Source of the DNA: Gymnothorax reevesii
Lineage: Eukaryota; Chordata; Actinopteri; Anguilliformes; Muraenidae
Assembly: GCA_029721435.1 (NCBI GenBank)
Contig: CM056573.1
Location: 47,156,501 to 47,220,500, forward strand
Direction of reading: 5' to 3'
Length of the DNA: 64,000 nt
The notes beneath the pieces are model-generated. The model was not told the DNA's origin. It worked only from the letters and a program-made list of their open reading frames with translations, and ran no database searches. Each line of letters opens with the position of its first letter. The first letter of the stretch is position 1. Positions 56,484-64,000 of this stretch are shown in pieces. The position numbers and the translations under genes were made by a program.

Positions 56484-56612
56484 ATGAGTAAAAAGTTTCT
56501 TGTTATTACAAGATCCTTTTCGTGTTATGACAACATATTTTCACGTTTTAACAGGATATTTTCACGTTATTTCAACGCAAAAATATCACATTATGACAAG
56601 AAACTTTTGGCT
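56484..56612. mobile_element. Small palindromic MITE-like insert
   Basis: TGAGTAAAAAGTTTCTTGTT at the left is complementary to the right-hand ATGACAAGAAACTTTTGGCTCA. Between them TTTTCACGTT and ACGTTATTTC words recur. The whole ~130 bp folds into an imperfect hairpin. Confidence 0.55.
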
Positions 56613-56658
56613 CATTCACATGATTTGATTAAGCTCTACTTCTTGCTTGTCTTGAAAC

Positions 56659-56800
56659 ATGGCGAGATTACGCTATTATTGAGCACGATGGGCGACACTG
56701 TGATTAGTATGCGTACAAGAGGGATTTTAAAATGCTTGGGGCTGTACAGAAGACAGAATGAGCCTGACCCCCTGGAGGTAGCGACGTTTCTGAACATCGG
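56659..56800 (+). pseudogene. Possible integrase-core transposase N-terminal relic
   Basis: From the ATG at 56659 the frame reads MARLRYY then a stop. After a frameshift, 56700-56790 reads ISMRTRGILKCLGLYRRQ and continues with EPDPLEVATFL. From memory, a family of animal transposon proteins with an integrase-like core (Pfam-type 'integrase core', IS3EU/Ginger-like) starts with a similar arrangement (MARL.YY ... ISM.TL.R.L...GL.RR.N..D..EVA.FL). Only this N-terminal part remains. The assignment is by recollection of motif order and needs a search. Confidence 0.35.
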
Positions 56801-57357
56801 TCAAGCTATCACTAGATCGGAAAACGACGGTTGTACCGTCACAGCTAATAATAAAATGCGCAAATACAGCAGACATCACGTTAGTAACATTACGTGATGT
56901 ACTTGCTGTCAAATAATCGTCACATGGAAAGATATAATGAGGCTTGTTGAACAAAAATGAATGTGTACTTTGTTCAGAAACATACGCAAGCAAACTTGAA
57001 TGATTTGCGATTATAATCAATTGTGATTGATTAGTGAAAATAAAACCATAATAAACAGGAAAGGAAGTTGGTAGTTTGGCCAAGGTGATGGGTGCGATTT
57101 TGATGAGGTGCTATCATGCCAGATCAGCACTTACAATTGCTAGTTAGAGTACAAGTGTTTTGACATTAAGCAAATGGGTAAATTAGAGTAGAAAATACTC
57201 TTGATATAATGCATGAATTACCATCAAAACTGGTATTTGGTGAAGAGTGGAAATGGAAGTGGGGAACATAAAACTTCCGCAAATCAAACTGTTTGCTGAA
57301 AAGAACATTACCATACTTCCTTTTTGATGTAACCGACCAGAAGTAATACAGCGGAGT

Positions 57358-58252
57358 ATATCAAAGTTCATTCTATATATATCAAAGTTTACTTTATATA
57401 TATATCAACGTTCATTCCATATATATCAAAGTTCATTGTATATATATCAAAGTTCACTCCATATATATATCAAAGTTCATTCCATATATATCAAAGTTTA
57501 TTGTATGTATCAAAGTTCATTGTATATATATCAAAGTTCATTGTATATATATCAAAGTTCACTCCATATATATATCAAAGTTCATTCCATATATATCAAA
57601 GTTTATTGTATATATCAAAGTTTATTGTATATATCAAAGTTCATTGTATTTATATCAAAGTTCACTTTATATATATCAAAGTTCATTGTATATATATATC
57701 AAAGTTCACTTTATATATATTAAAGTTCATTGTATATATCGAAGTTCATTGTATTTATATCAAAGTTCATTGTATATATCGAAGTTCTCTGTCTTTATAT
57801 CAAAGTTCATTGTATATATATCAAAGTTCACTCCATATATATATCAAAGTTCATTCCATATATATCAAAGTTTTTTGTATATTTCAAAGTTCATTGTATA
57901 TATCAAAGTTCTTTGTATGTATATCAAAGTTCACTTTATATATATCAAAGTTCATTGTATATATATATCAAAGTTCACTTTATATATATTAAAGTTCATT
58001 GTATATATCGAAGTTCATTGTATTTATATCAAAGTTCACTTTATATATCAAAGTTCATTGTATATATATCAAAGTTCACTTTATATATATCAAAGTTCAT
58101 TGTATATATATATCAAAGTTCACTTTATATATATATTAAAGTTCATTGTATATATCGAAGTTCATTGTATTTATATCAAAGTTCACTTTATATATCAAAG
58201 TTCATTGTATATATATCAAAGTTCATTGTATATATATCAAAGTTCAATATAT
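57358..58252. repeat. Right minisatellite arm, inverted
   Basis: The complement of the left arm: ATATATCAAAGTTCATTGTAT repeated about 40 times with TCCAT, TTTAT and TGTAT variants. Larger-period blocks recur within it, for example the order 'TCACTCC, TCATTCC, TTTATTG' at 57465, 57557 and 57827, which points to later higher-order amplification. Confidence 0.92.
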
Positions 58253-58271
58253 AATTCCTGTTTGGCTTGCC

Positions 58272-58274
<3 letters not shown>

Positions 58275-58306
<32 letters not shown>

Positions 58307-58330
58307 TATATATATATATATATATATATA
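58275..58330. repeat. (TA)n microsatellite at the right of the foldback element
   Basis: Two TA runs separated by one GTATA. A matching (TA)n flanks the left end (55019-55042), so the element probably inserted into TA repeats, or its ends grew by slippage. Confidence 0.95.
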
Positions 58331-58334
58331 CTTT

Positions 58335-59225
58335 TTTTTTTTTCCTGTGAAGTTAATCATTTTGAAGATACGTGGTTTTATCAGCAGGCCGACGATATGC
58401 CGCTGTAATAGTGGGCCTATGTAGGCTATGTTTGTGCCAATTACAAGAAGTATTGCAGACATCTCTTTTTTATTTCTTATTCTACCCACCTTGACATTAA
58501 AGCTATGCAAACAAACAAATTGCCACAATCATGAAAAAATAAATAAAGAATTTAACGCTTCCCAACCAGCGTAATCAGAGCATTGAAAATGTGTCCCTCC
58601 TACACCGGCCTGTTTGTTCCATGGGAGACAGGAAAGAAGACAAGTAAATAGAACATTCTAGTCACACAAAAATAACAAACAAAGACGGTTTATATGATCT
58701 CATTTAGAAATTGCGCGCTTGAAATATAAAAATACTCCGATGTCAGGTTGGCAACTGAAGGACAAGGAAACGCTTTAACAAACAAAGGATTCTTACCCCA
58801 CACGCGGTCATCCCCCTGCCCCGAAACCGCCTCAGCAATGATGCAATTCCATATCCATAGCCTATTATGTCCCATTTGATTTGAGCGACACATTCACTTG
58901 AACTTGTGCCTAATACTTTATTATAATCAATTATCTCATTTTCTGATAATGATTCTTCCCATGTCGGCTATTCTTTATTGGCTAAAATTGATTAACAGAT
59001 GGGTAGTGCTCTGGTATTGGCCAGGGTAGGGCTCAATGTGGTAGCCAATGTAATAATATCTTTATTCACACATTAAAATACGCAGTATTATCAATGGTTA
59101 AAAAAAAAAAAATACAAAGACACAAGTTAGGCTAGTTAATACAGTTATCCTCAATTAGAAAAATCAATTTCCTCACTCGTGAGAATATCACAACTTTTTA
59201 GATTATCACGAACATATAGGGCAGT
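58335..59225. other. No gene recognised
   Basis: Sequence of element Y between the foldback element and the Harbinger fragments. No coding frame or RNA gene is supported. An A-run is at 59101-59111. Confidence 0.4.
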
Positions 59226-59243
59226 CGCATTTGTTAATAGAAC

Positions 59244-59429
59244 ATGAAGACAATGACGGCGACGTGGAGCCAAAGCCGAAGGCCAAATTTCACAGATGAG
59301 GAGTTAGAGGTACTGGTGAAATCAGTGAAGAGGCACCATGAGGTGTTGTATGGCAAGCGAGCACTGAAGGCTGATCCAAGGAAGAAAGCTGCGAATCGTT
59401 CTGGATGTGGCTTCGGTTGGGAGATGTAA
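59244..59429 (+). pseudogene. Harbinger Myb/SANT-like protein, N-terminal fragment
   Basis: The 61-codon frame carries NFTDEELEVLVKSVKRHHEV, then LYGKRALKADPRKKAA: the first helices of a Myb/SANT-like domain as found in the second (DNA-binding) protein of PIF/Harbinger transposons. Family members continue with an I.W..I.. helix. Here GCGFGWEM and a stop follow, so it is cut short. It is convergent with the HARBI1-like fragment, as expected for the two Harbinger genes. The missing middle suggests internal deletion. Confidence 0.7.
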
Positions 59430-59639
59430 GCGCAGGATCCCCGATTTAAAGCTCTACGGGGCGCTGTAAAAGCCAGGCGCTCTGCACACCGGAGAGGTTC
59501 ACACGCAACAGGTGGTGGGCAACCATCATCTCCTGTGCATTTCACTGCACGGGAGGAGGAGGTGGCATCCACTCTTTCTGCAGTGGAAGTGCATGGAGAA
59601 GAACTTGGAGCGTCAACGAACTGCGTCAGACACCTTGAC

Positions 59640-59990
59640 ACAGACGCCTGTGATATGTGTATGACATCACCAGCCACTCTCTGGAACGACCCAGATGCCA
59701 GGAGCAACAGCGCAGTTGTGACGTTGATGACCACGGGTATGTTTTGTGGATAATTGCTGCGGCTGGATAGCTGTTCATCCAGAAGTCGGCAAAGATAGAG
59801 GATTCCCTCATGCACGGTCCAGACGAAAGCGCTGGATGCACTCGATGTTTGTTAGTCCCAGGATGTCCGAACAAAGCCGATATATGCGTGTTCGTCTTCG
59901 AGCTCGGCGCGCTCCTCTTACTCTTTCCCAATCACGCAAGAGTGAAAGCAAACGCAGGACTGGCATTTTGGTTTTCGATTTTGAGGGCAT
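59640..59990 (-). pseudogene. HARBI1-like transposase, N-terminal fragment with frameshift
   Basis: On the minus strand the start at 59990 (MPSKSKTKMPVLRLL) leads to a basic region (RRARRRTRIYRL) and CIQRFRLDRA. A frameshift near 59812 moves on to ILYLCRLLDEQL and then LLLASGSFQRVAGDVIHISQ with ASVSRCL. That matches the N-terminal helix-turn-helix part of HARBI1-type nucleases ('ATGSFQ..VGD..G.SQ..VSR'). The DDE catalytic domain is absent. It pairs with the Myb-like fragment as the remnants of one Harbinger transposon, probably element Y. Confidence 0.75.
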
Positions 59991-60175
59991 GGTAGAATGA
60001 TGGTCTTATGTTTACTCGTATTAATTCTTTTGCGTTTGTAATTGGGCTGATTGGAGAAGAGTCTGATGCATAATATCATGTGATGATTTCGTTTGATAAA
60101 TTATTATGGCTTTGAGAAATGTAGTTTAGAAATAAGGAAGAACAATCGAATATAAAATGTCTCAGCCTTTACCAT

Positions 60176-61165
60176 TGTTGTGTTCCGGGGTTCTGGCCTT
60201 TGGCCAGAACAGTATTGCTTATGGTTTTAACAGTTTCATGTTTCAAGATTTCATAGTTCATAGTTTCATGTTCCATAGTCATGTTCATAGTCATAGTTTT
60301 AACAGTTTCTTGTTTCAGGATTTCACATTCCATGTCCATGTTTTTGTTTTCGCCAGGTCTGCCATGCCACTCCACCGCTTGTCTGCATTCCGCCCCGTGC
60401 CTTCGTTGTTGGACATTTCTGAGCTATGGTTGGCTTTGGTATTTCCCATTCCTTCTGTGCTGTGCTGATTCAGGGCTTTCTAAGCTTAATTGGCAAATAA
60501 CTGTTTCTAAGTTACTAACATTTACTAACACTCACTGGGTTGGTGTAATTCTTAGGTAGGCACATTACTAATATTACTAATTTAGACAGGGAGTTTATTG
60601 TCATGATTCCTGCTTTGCTATTTCAAGATCTTGCTGTGCTTTTCTGTTCTGAACATTCATGCTGGTTTCAAACTGCATACTTAATTGGTACTTAAGCTGA
60701 GCACGCTCATTCTCTTAATGAGCAGGTCATGTCATCCAATCTCTGTCCATGTCTTGATCTTGCCATGCCTCTTGTTTCTGCTTCTCCAGGTGTTGCCCCT
60801 CATGTGTCCTGGATTATCAAGCCTTTATCTGGATGCGGTGGAAGTTGGCTGGCAGACAGTGTCTCAAGTTCTTGTTGTCAAGTTCCCTTGCATATCTAGT
60901 TTCAAGTCTTGTTCTAGCCTCTTGTCTTGTGTATATATATAGTCTTGTTATTTATTTTTCTTGATCTTCTTGCCTGGAGTTTCCAGTGCCTTTTGTTTTT
61001 TGTCATTTGCATTCTTTGTTTTTTAGCCCTGTGTAGCATACCTTAGTTTGTTTTTTGCAACCCTTTGGGCCAAGTTTTTTGTTGGTCCTCGTGCCTGTTT
61101 TGTTTTGTTTAAAATAAAATCCTCATTCCCTTTTCCCGCATCTGGTGTCAACTGATTCCATATCA
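60176..61165 (+). mobile_element. Solo LTR (copy B) with perfect 5-bp duplication
   Basis: Starts TGTTGTGTTCC, ends ATTCCATATCA, with a perfect ACCAT duplication at 60171-60175 and 61166-61170. It contains a TATATATATAG box at about 60938 and AATAAA at about 61112, about 55 bp before the end, in the order expected for U3-R-U5. It is closely similar to solo LTR A (4460-5491) but in the opposite orientation, with a few small indels. It lies inside element Y and beside the Harbinger fragments. The frames inside are not genes. Confidence 0.93.
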
Positions 61166-61566
61166 ACCATGTTAAATAAAATAAAATCAATGATAAAATT
61201 CGGCCTATAACCGACATCAAACGCAATATTCCATTTTGCCTTATGTTGGCGCTTTGACTTAATACAGCCCTCAAAAGCGCGTAACAGAAAAAGCGCGTAA
61301 GCCAGGGGGAGACTACGCGTAAGTGTTATTTGCATGGGAAACGCCCCGATTTTGGCCTTGCTCCGCCCCAAGCGCGTAACACGTAGCTACGAGCTTTTTT
61401 TTTCTTCGACTTATACGCATGGGAGAATAGACCCCTTAATGCACAATGACTTAAATTCCGCGAGTGAATTTCTTCAGTGCGCGTTGATTGAATAATTGCC
61501 GACTACAGCACAGGAACGTGAATGCCACTAAGAGGAGAAACTCACGCCTAATGTGTGAGACTTGGC

Positions 61567-61803
61567 ATCTCTGTAACTAAAACAGTTCATTGACATTAAG
61601 CTCAGAAAGGCCCGAAACCAGAACAGCGCTGAAGGCAAATGGAAATACCGCAGCCATCCAATAGCAAAGAAGCAGTGCAAGCACTCGAGAAAACAAAACG
61701 TGGACTGGAAGACAGACATGAGGAGGATTCCGTGTGGCAGTGCGGGACAGGAACTAGAAACAGATACAAGGCAAGACAGTACAAGAACATAACACTAGTG
61801 AGT
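61567..61803 (-). mobile_element. Old LTR (copy C), right half
   Basis: Starting at TAAAACAGTTCATTGACATT and continuing through AAGCTCAGAAAGGCCCGAA, GGAAATACCGCAGCCATCC and so on, this follows LTR A (5125-5490) in order and orientation. It ends near CATAACA at ~61793. It completes the left half at 52026-52465. The full LTR would be about 0.7 kb with internal losses. The frame 61639-61833 is a reading of this LTR. Confidence 0.68.
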
Positions 61804-62090
61804 AAAAAAAGCCAAATTATACGAAAAACTTAAAATTATAAATTCTAAAAGCTAATTTAGAAAGGTATGTCTTGAGGTGCAATTTAAACGCAGGTTTTTT
61901 AAATATTATAATATATGTACTATTTTATTACTTTATTGCGCTTCATATGTCCACATTTATTGATATTTTTATTCATTGATGTATTCTAATTAAACTTGAT
62001 TCTATATATTTATTTATTCATTCATATATTTCCACTTATTTATTTATTCTTCCATTTATTTATTTTTTATTGTGGGACTTTGGGTGTTCC
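61804..62090. other. AT-rich spacer
   Basis: Only T/A-rich words (TTTATTTATTC) are seen; no feature is supported. Confidence 0.4.
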
Positions 62091-62093
62091 ATA

Positions 62094-63610
62094 CAGTCTT
62101 GAGAAAAAGAATGTACACCCTCGTTCAGTTTTAGTTTTACAATAAAAACATTAAAAAAAAAATCAGCTGGTCCTTATCAGGTCCTAAAATTAGATAATTC
62201 TAACCTCAGGTGTAAAACTACACACAACAGATTCCACTGTGCCATTATTTATTAAACCAAAATTCAGCCAAAATGCCGGTCATCTGTAAAAAACAGAAGT
62301 ACACCCCATGATTCAATAGCTTGTAGAACCACCTTTAGCAGCAACAACTTCAATGTTTTTTTTTCTATGTAATTTTATCAGTCTCTTATATGGTGGTGCA
62401 GGAATTTTGGCCCACTCTTCTTCACAACATTGCTTCAGTTCATTGACATTTGAGGATATTTGTTTATGCACGGCTCTCTTAAGGTTCCTGACACAACCAC
62501 AACAGGGTTAAGGTCTGGACGGCAAAACCTTGACTTTTTTTCTTTTCAAGCCATTCTGCTGTAGATTTGCTGGTGTGCTTGGGATCTTTGTGCTGTTGCA
62601 TGACCCAAATGCGGCCAAGCTTTAGCTGTCATACAGATCGTTTCAGATTTGTGTACTTTAGTACACAGAGGACTTCATGGTCAACTCAATGACTGCAAGG
62701 TGCCCAGGTGCTGTGGCTGCAAAACAAGTCCAAAACACCCCTCCACCACCAAGCTTGACAGCTAGTATGTAGCGTTTGTGTTGAAATGCTGTGTTCGGTT
62801 TGCGCCAAACATGGCGCCACACATGATGGCCTAACAACTCTACTTTGGTCTTGTCTGTCCATAGAACATTGTTCCAGAAGGCTTGTGGTTTATTCAGTTG
62901 CAACTTTGCAAATTTAAGTTGCGCTACCTTGTTCATTTTGAAGAGAACAGGCTTTCTTCTAGCAACCTTTCCAAACAAGCCATACTTGAATAGTCTTTTT
63001 CGACTTTTACTGTTGTTAATTTTAACACCTCTAGAGTCCGAGAGGTAGTTGTTAGGCATTGCACGGTTTGACCTTGGGGTGAATTTGCTGGGACTTCCAC
63101 TATTGGGAAGATCGGCAACTGTCGTGAATGTTTCCACTGTGCATAAACTTCCTTACTGTAGAATGATGGACTTAAAATTGTTTAGAAATGGCCTTGCAAC
63201 CCATCCCAGATTGATGGGCAGCAACAATCACTAAGATGATTGCTGCTCTCGGGATTGTGTTAACATACGCCTAAATGCTCCAGACTGGTAAAGTGCCAAA
63301 ACCGTTGTTTTTTATGGAGGTGGTGATACTTGCTGATGACTAATTAACCAAGTGCATTTGATCAGCAACACCTGGCTGCTAATTACCTTTTTAATTCCTA
63401 TGGAAGCAGTAAGGGTGTACTTAATTTTTCACTAATGGCTTCTGCAATTTTTGTAAAATAAATAATGGCACGGTGGAACCTGTTGTGAGGTGTTTTACAC
63501 CCGAGATTAGATTTACATAATTTTAGGACCTGATTAGGACCTGCTTATTATGCCCCGATACGTAAAACCATAGAACTGAAAGAGGATCTACTTTCTTCTT
63601 CTTATGACTG
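62094..63610 (-). mobile_element. Decayed Tc1 element with ~220-bp inverted ends
   Basis: After TA (62092-62093) the left end reads CAGTCTTGAGAAAAAGAATG then TACACCC. The right end read inward is CAGTCATAAGAAGAAGAAAG then TAGATCC. Both continue through TTCAGTT, GGTCCTWATCAGGTCCTAAA and GTGCCATTATTTATT for about 220 bp. The right border reads TC where TA is expected. The arms differ at many positions, so it is old. Confidence 0.85.
62310..63140 (-). pseudogene. Tc1 transposase relic
   Basis: The open part, 63137-62658 (159 codons), gives TVADLPNSGSPSKFTPRSNR, the linker after the first helix-turn-helix. Then come KRLFKYGLFGKVARRKPVL, FWNNVLWTDKTKVELLGHH with the first catalytic Asp (the usual Glu after Asp is Lys here), and GGGGVFWTCFAATAPGHLAV. 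Below 62658 stops and shifts break the frame. The tail is still readable as EEWAKIPAPPYKRLI ... KGGSTSY, the usual Tc1 end. The second Asp and Glu are lost or altered. It is non-functional. Confidence 0.85.
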
Positions 63611-63611
63611 T

Positions 63612-64000
63612 CGTTGTCCTTGTGATAGCAGTGAAAACAATACTGCTGCTCGGAAACACTAGGAGGAAGCAAAACATGTTTTCTTTTGCCACTTTAATGA
63701 ATAATTTGAGTCTACGTGCGCTCATATCTACACTTTCCATCCATTACTCATCATTACAGTCTATTTTGGAGACCAGGTCATGACCCCTTGCAAGATGTTT
63801 TATTTTGTGATGTTACAAATTCATCATTTGTAAATGGAATATTTTCAAGAAATTTAAACATACATGTTTGAGAAGACGGCCAGTGACATGTACTAGACAT
63901 GCATACCTTCTGTTAATGTCACTCAACTTCTTAAATAAATTGTTGTTCATTTCAATTTAGCTGCAGTGGAATATGATATCTAAGCCACAGATGTATTTCA
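63612..64000. other. No gene recognised
   Basis: AT-rich sequence to the end of the window; no feature is supported. Confidence 0.4.

Larger units (their letters stand above)
55748..57357. other. Unique core of the foldback-like element
   Basis: No intact gene. It contains one isolated arm-type unit (56118-56142), a palindromic ~130-bp insert (56484-56612) and a short relic that may come from an integrase-type transposase (56659-56800). GC-richer words at 56210-56320 and a CATGGCG start context at 56657 suggest that the left half once held a promoter and exon. Confidence 0.5.
55041..58279. mobile_element. Foldback-like element with minisatellite inverted arms
   Basis: Both ends carry the same unique tip, TTATGGCAAGCCAAACAGGA then ATTATATATTGAAC, in inverted orientation (55043 and 58274). 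Inside each tip is a tandem array of a 19-23-bp unit (TGAACTTTGATATATA plus a variable TA/CA/GGAG tail): ~55065-55747 on the left and ~57358-58252 on the right, in opposite orientation. A 1.6-kb unique core lies between. The element sits between (TA)n runs on both sides. Long inverted ends built of subrepeats are the hallmark of foldback transposons. The frames across the arrays are repeat readings. Confidence 0.8.
52869..61433. mobile_element. Element Y, PIF/Harbinger-like, heavily invaded
   Basis: The ends are GGGGTCTATTCTCCCATAAG on the left and, read inward from the right, GGGGTCTATTCTCCCATGCG. The bordering triplets are TTT/TTA-like, compatible with a 3-bp Harbinger target. Subterminal regions share GCGCTT / AAGCGCG words. 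The Harbinger gene fragments at 59244-59990 lie inside, which suggests Y is the Harbinger transposon, enlarged by a Tc1, a foldback-like element and solo LTR B. It could also be an unrelated MITE that happens to enclose them. Confidence 0.6.
52466..61566. mobile_element. Element X, inverted ends, inserted into LTR copy C
   Basis: The left end is ACAGAGATACCAAGTCTCAC then GCATT. The right end read inward is ACAGAGATGCCAAGTCTCAC then ACATT. They lie precisely at the two broken edges of LTR C, so this is the insertion that split it. Its own sequence is about 52466-52868 and 61434-61566. Everything between belongs to later insertions. A 3-bp duplication (ACT/AAC-like) is possible but not clean. 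The open frame 52614-52931 is unrecognised. The superfamily is undetermined. Confidence 0.65.

Noticed and set aside
55000..58408. Long Tyr/Ile/Ser-rich open frames of up to 254 codons
   Set aside because: They are translations of the 19-23-bp arm repeats and (TA)n. There is no domain, and open frames appear in several phases and on both strands.

Overview
This window looks like a piece of an animal genome, most probably a ray-finned (teleost-type) fish. The evidence is its repeat content: several Tc1/mariner families, a DIRS-type tyrosine-recombinase retrotransposon, hAT and PIF/Harbinger relics, a tRNA-derived SINE, solo LTRs, many MITEs, long AT-rich spacers, microsatellites, and no operon-like packing. 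I found no complete host protein-coding gene. The only host-gene candidate is a very short first coding exon with a splice donor at 45345-45373. Almost everything that can be identified is a mobile element, and the striking feature is how deeply the elements are nested.

Layout. 1-2.5 kb: a small hairpin, a CAG-rich tract and a broken hAT (ZMYM1-like) transposase on the minus strand. 2.9-6.2 kb: a transposon-like structure with ~700-bp inverted arms, carrying inside it a perfect solo LTR (4460-5491). 7.1-7.7 kb: a non-autonomous hAT. 9.0-9.4 kb: a 39-bp minisatellite. 10.9-11.6 kb: a ~160-bp tandem repeat. 15.4-18.7 kb: an old Tc1 split by a second Tc1, which is itself hit by a 300-bp repeat and by a solo LTR. 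24.5 kb: a candidate hammerhead ribozyme. 27.4 and 37.4 kb: two copies of the same SINE, each with target-site duplications. 28.8-30.0 kb: a 3'-truncated Tc1. 32.3-33.6 kb: a MITE with telomere-like sequence, then a decayed ~140-bp tandem repeat. 36.5-37.4 kb: nested MITEs. 38.2-40.5 kb: two Tc1 relics. 41.6-44.3 kb: a structure with inverted ends.

45.5-51.8 kb: an apparently complete 5.9-kb DIRS element (minus strand: gag-like, RT/RNase H, tyrosine recombinase), inserted in a TTAA-flanked MITE. Its internal complementary region matches both outer ends exactly, so it looks young. 52.0-61.8 kb: a stack in which an old LTR is split by an element with one pair of terminal repeats. That element contains a second pair, which in turn encloses an intact Tc1 (342 codons, DD34E), a foldback-like element whose long inverted arms are made of a 19-23-bp minisatellite, a Harbinger relic (Myb-like plus HARBI1-like fragments) and a second perfect solo LTR. 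62.1-63.6 kb: another decayed Tc1.

The coding pieces work as separate transposition systems, not as a pathway. The DIRS proteins would copy RNA and integrate a circular DNA through the recombinase. The Tc1 transposases would cut and paste at TA. The SINE, MITEs and solo LTRs carry no enzyme of their own. The remaining sequence is AT-rich, and I see no supported gene in it.
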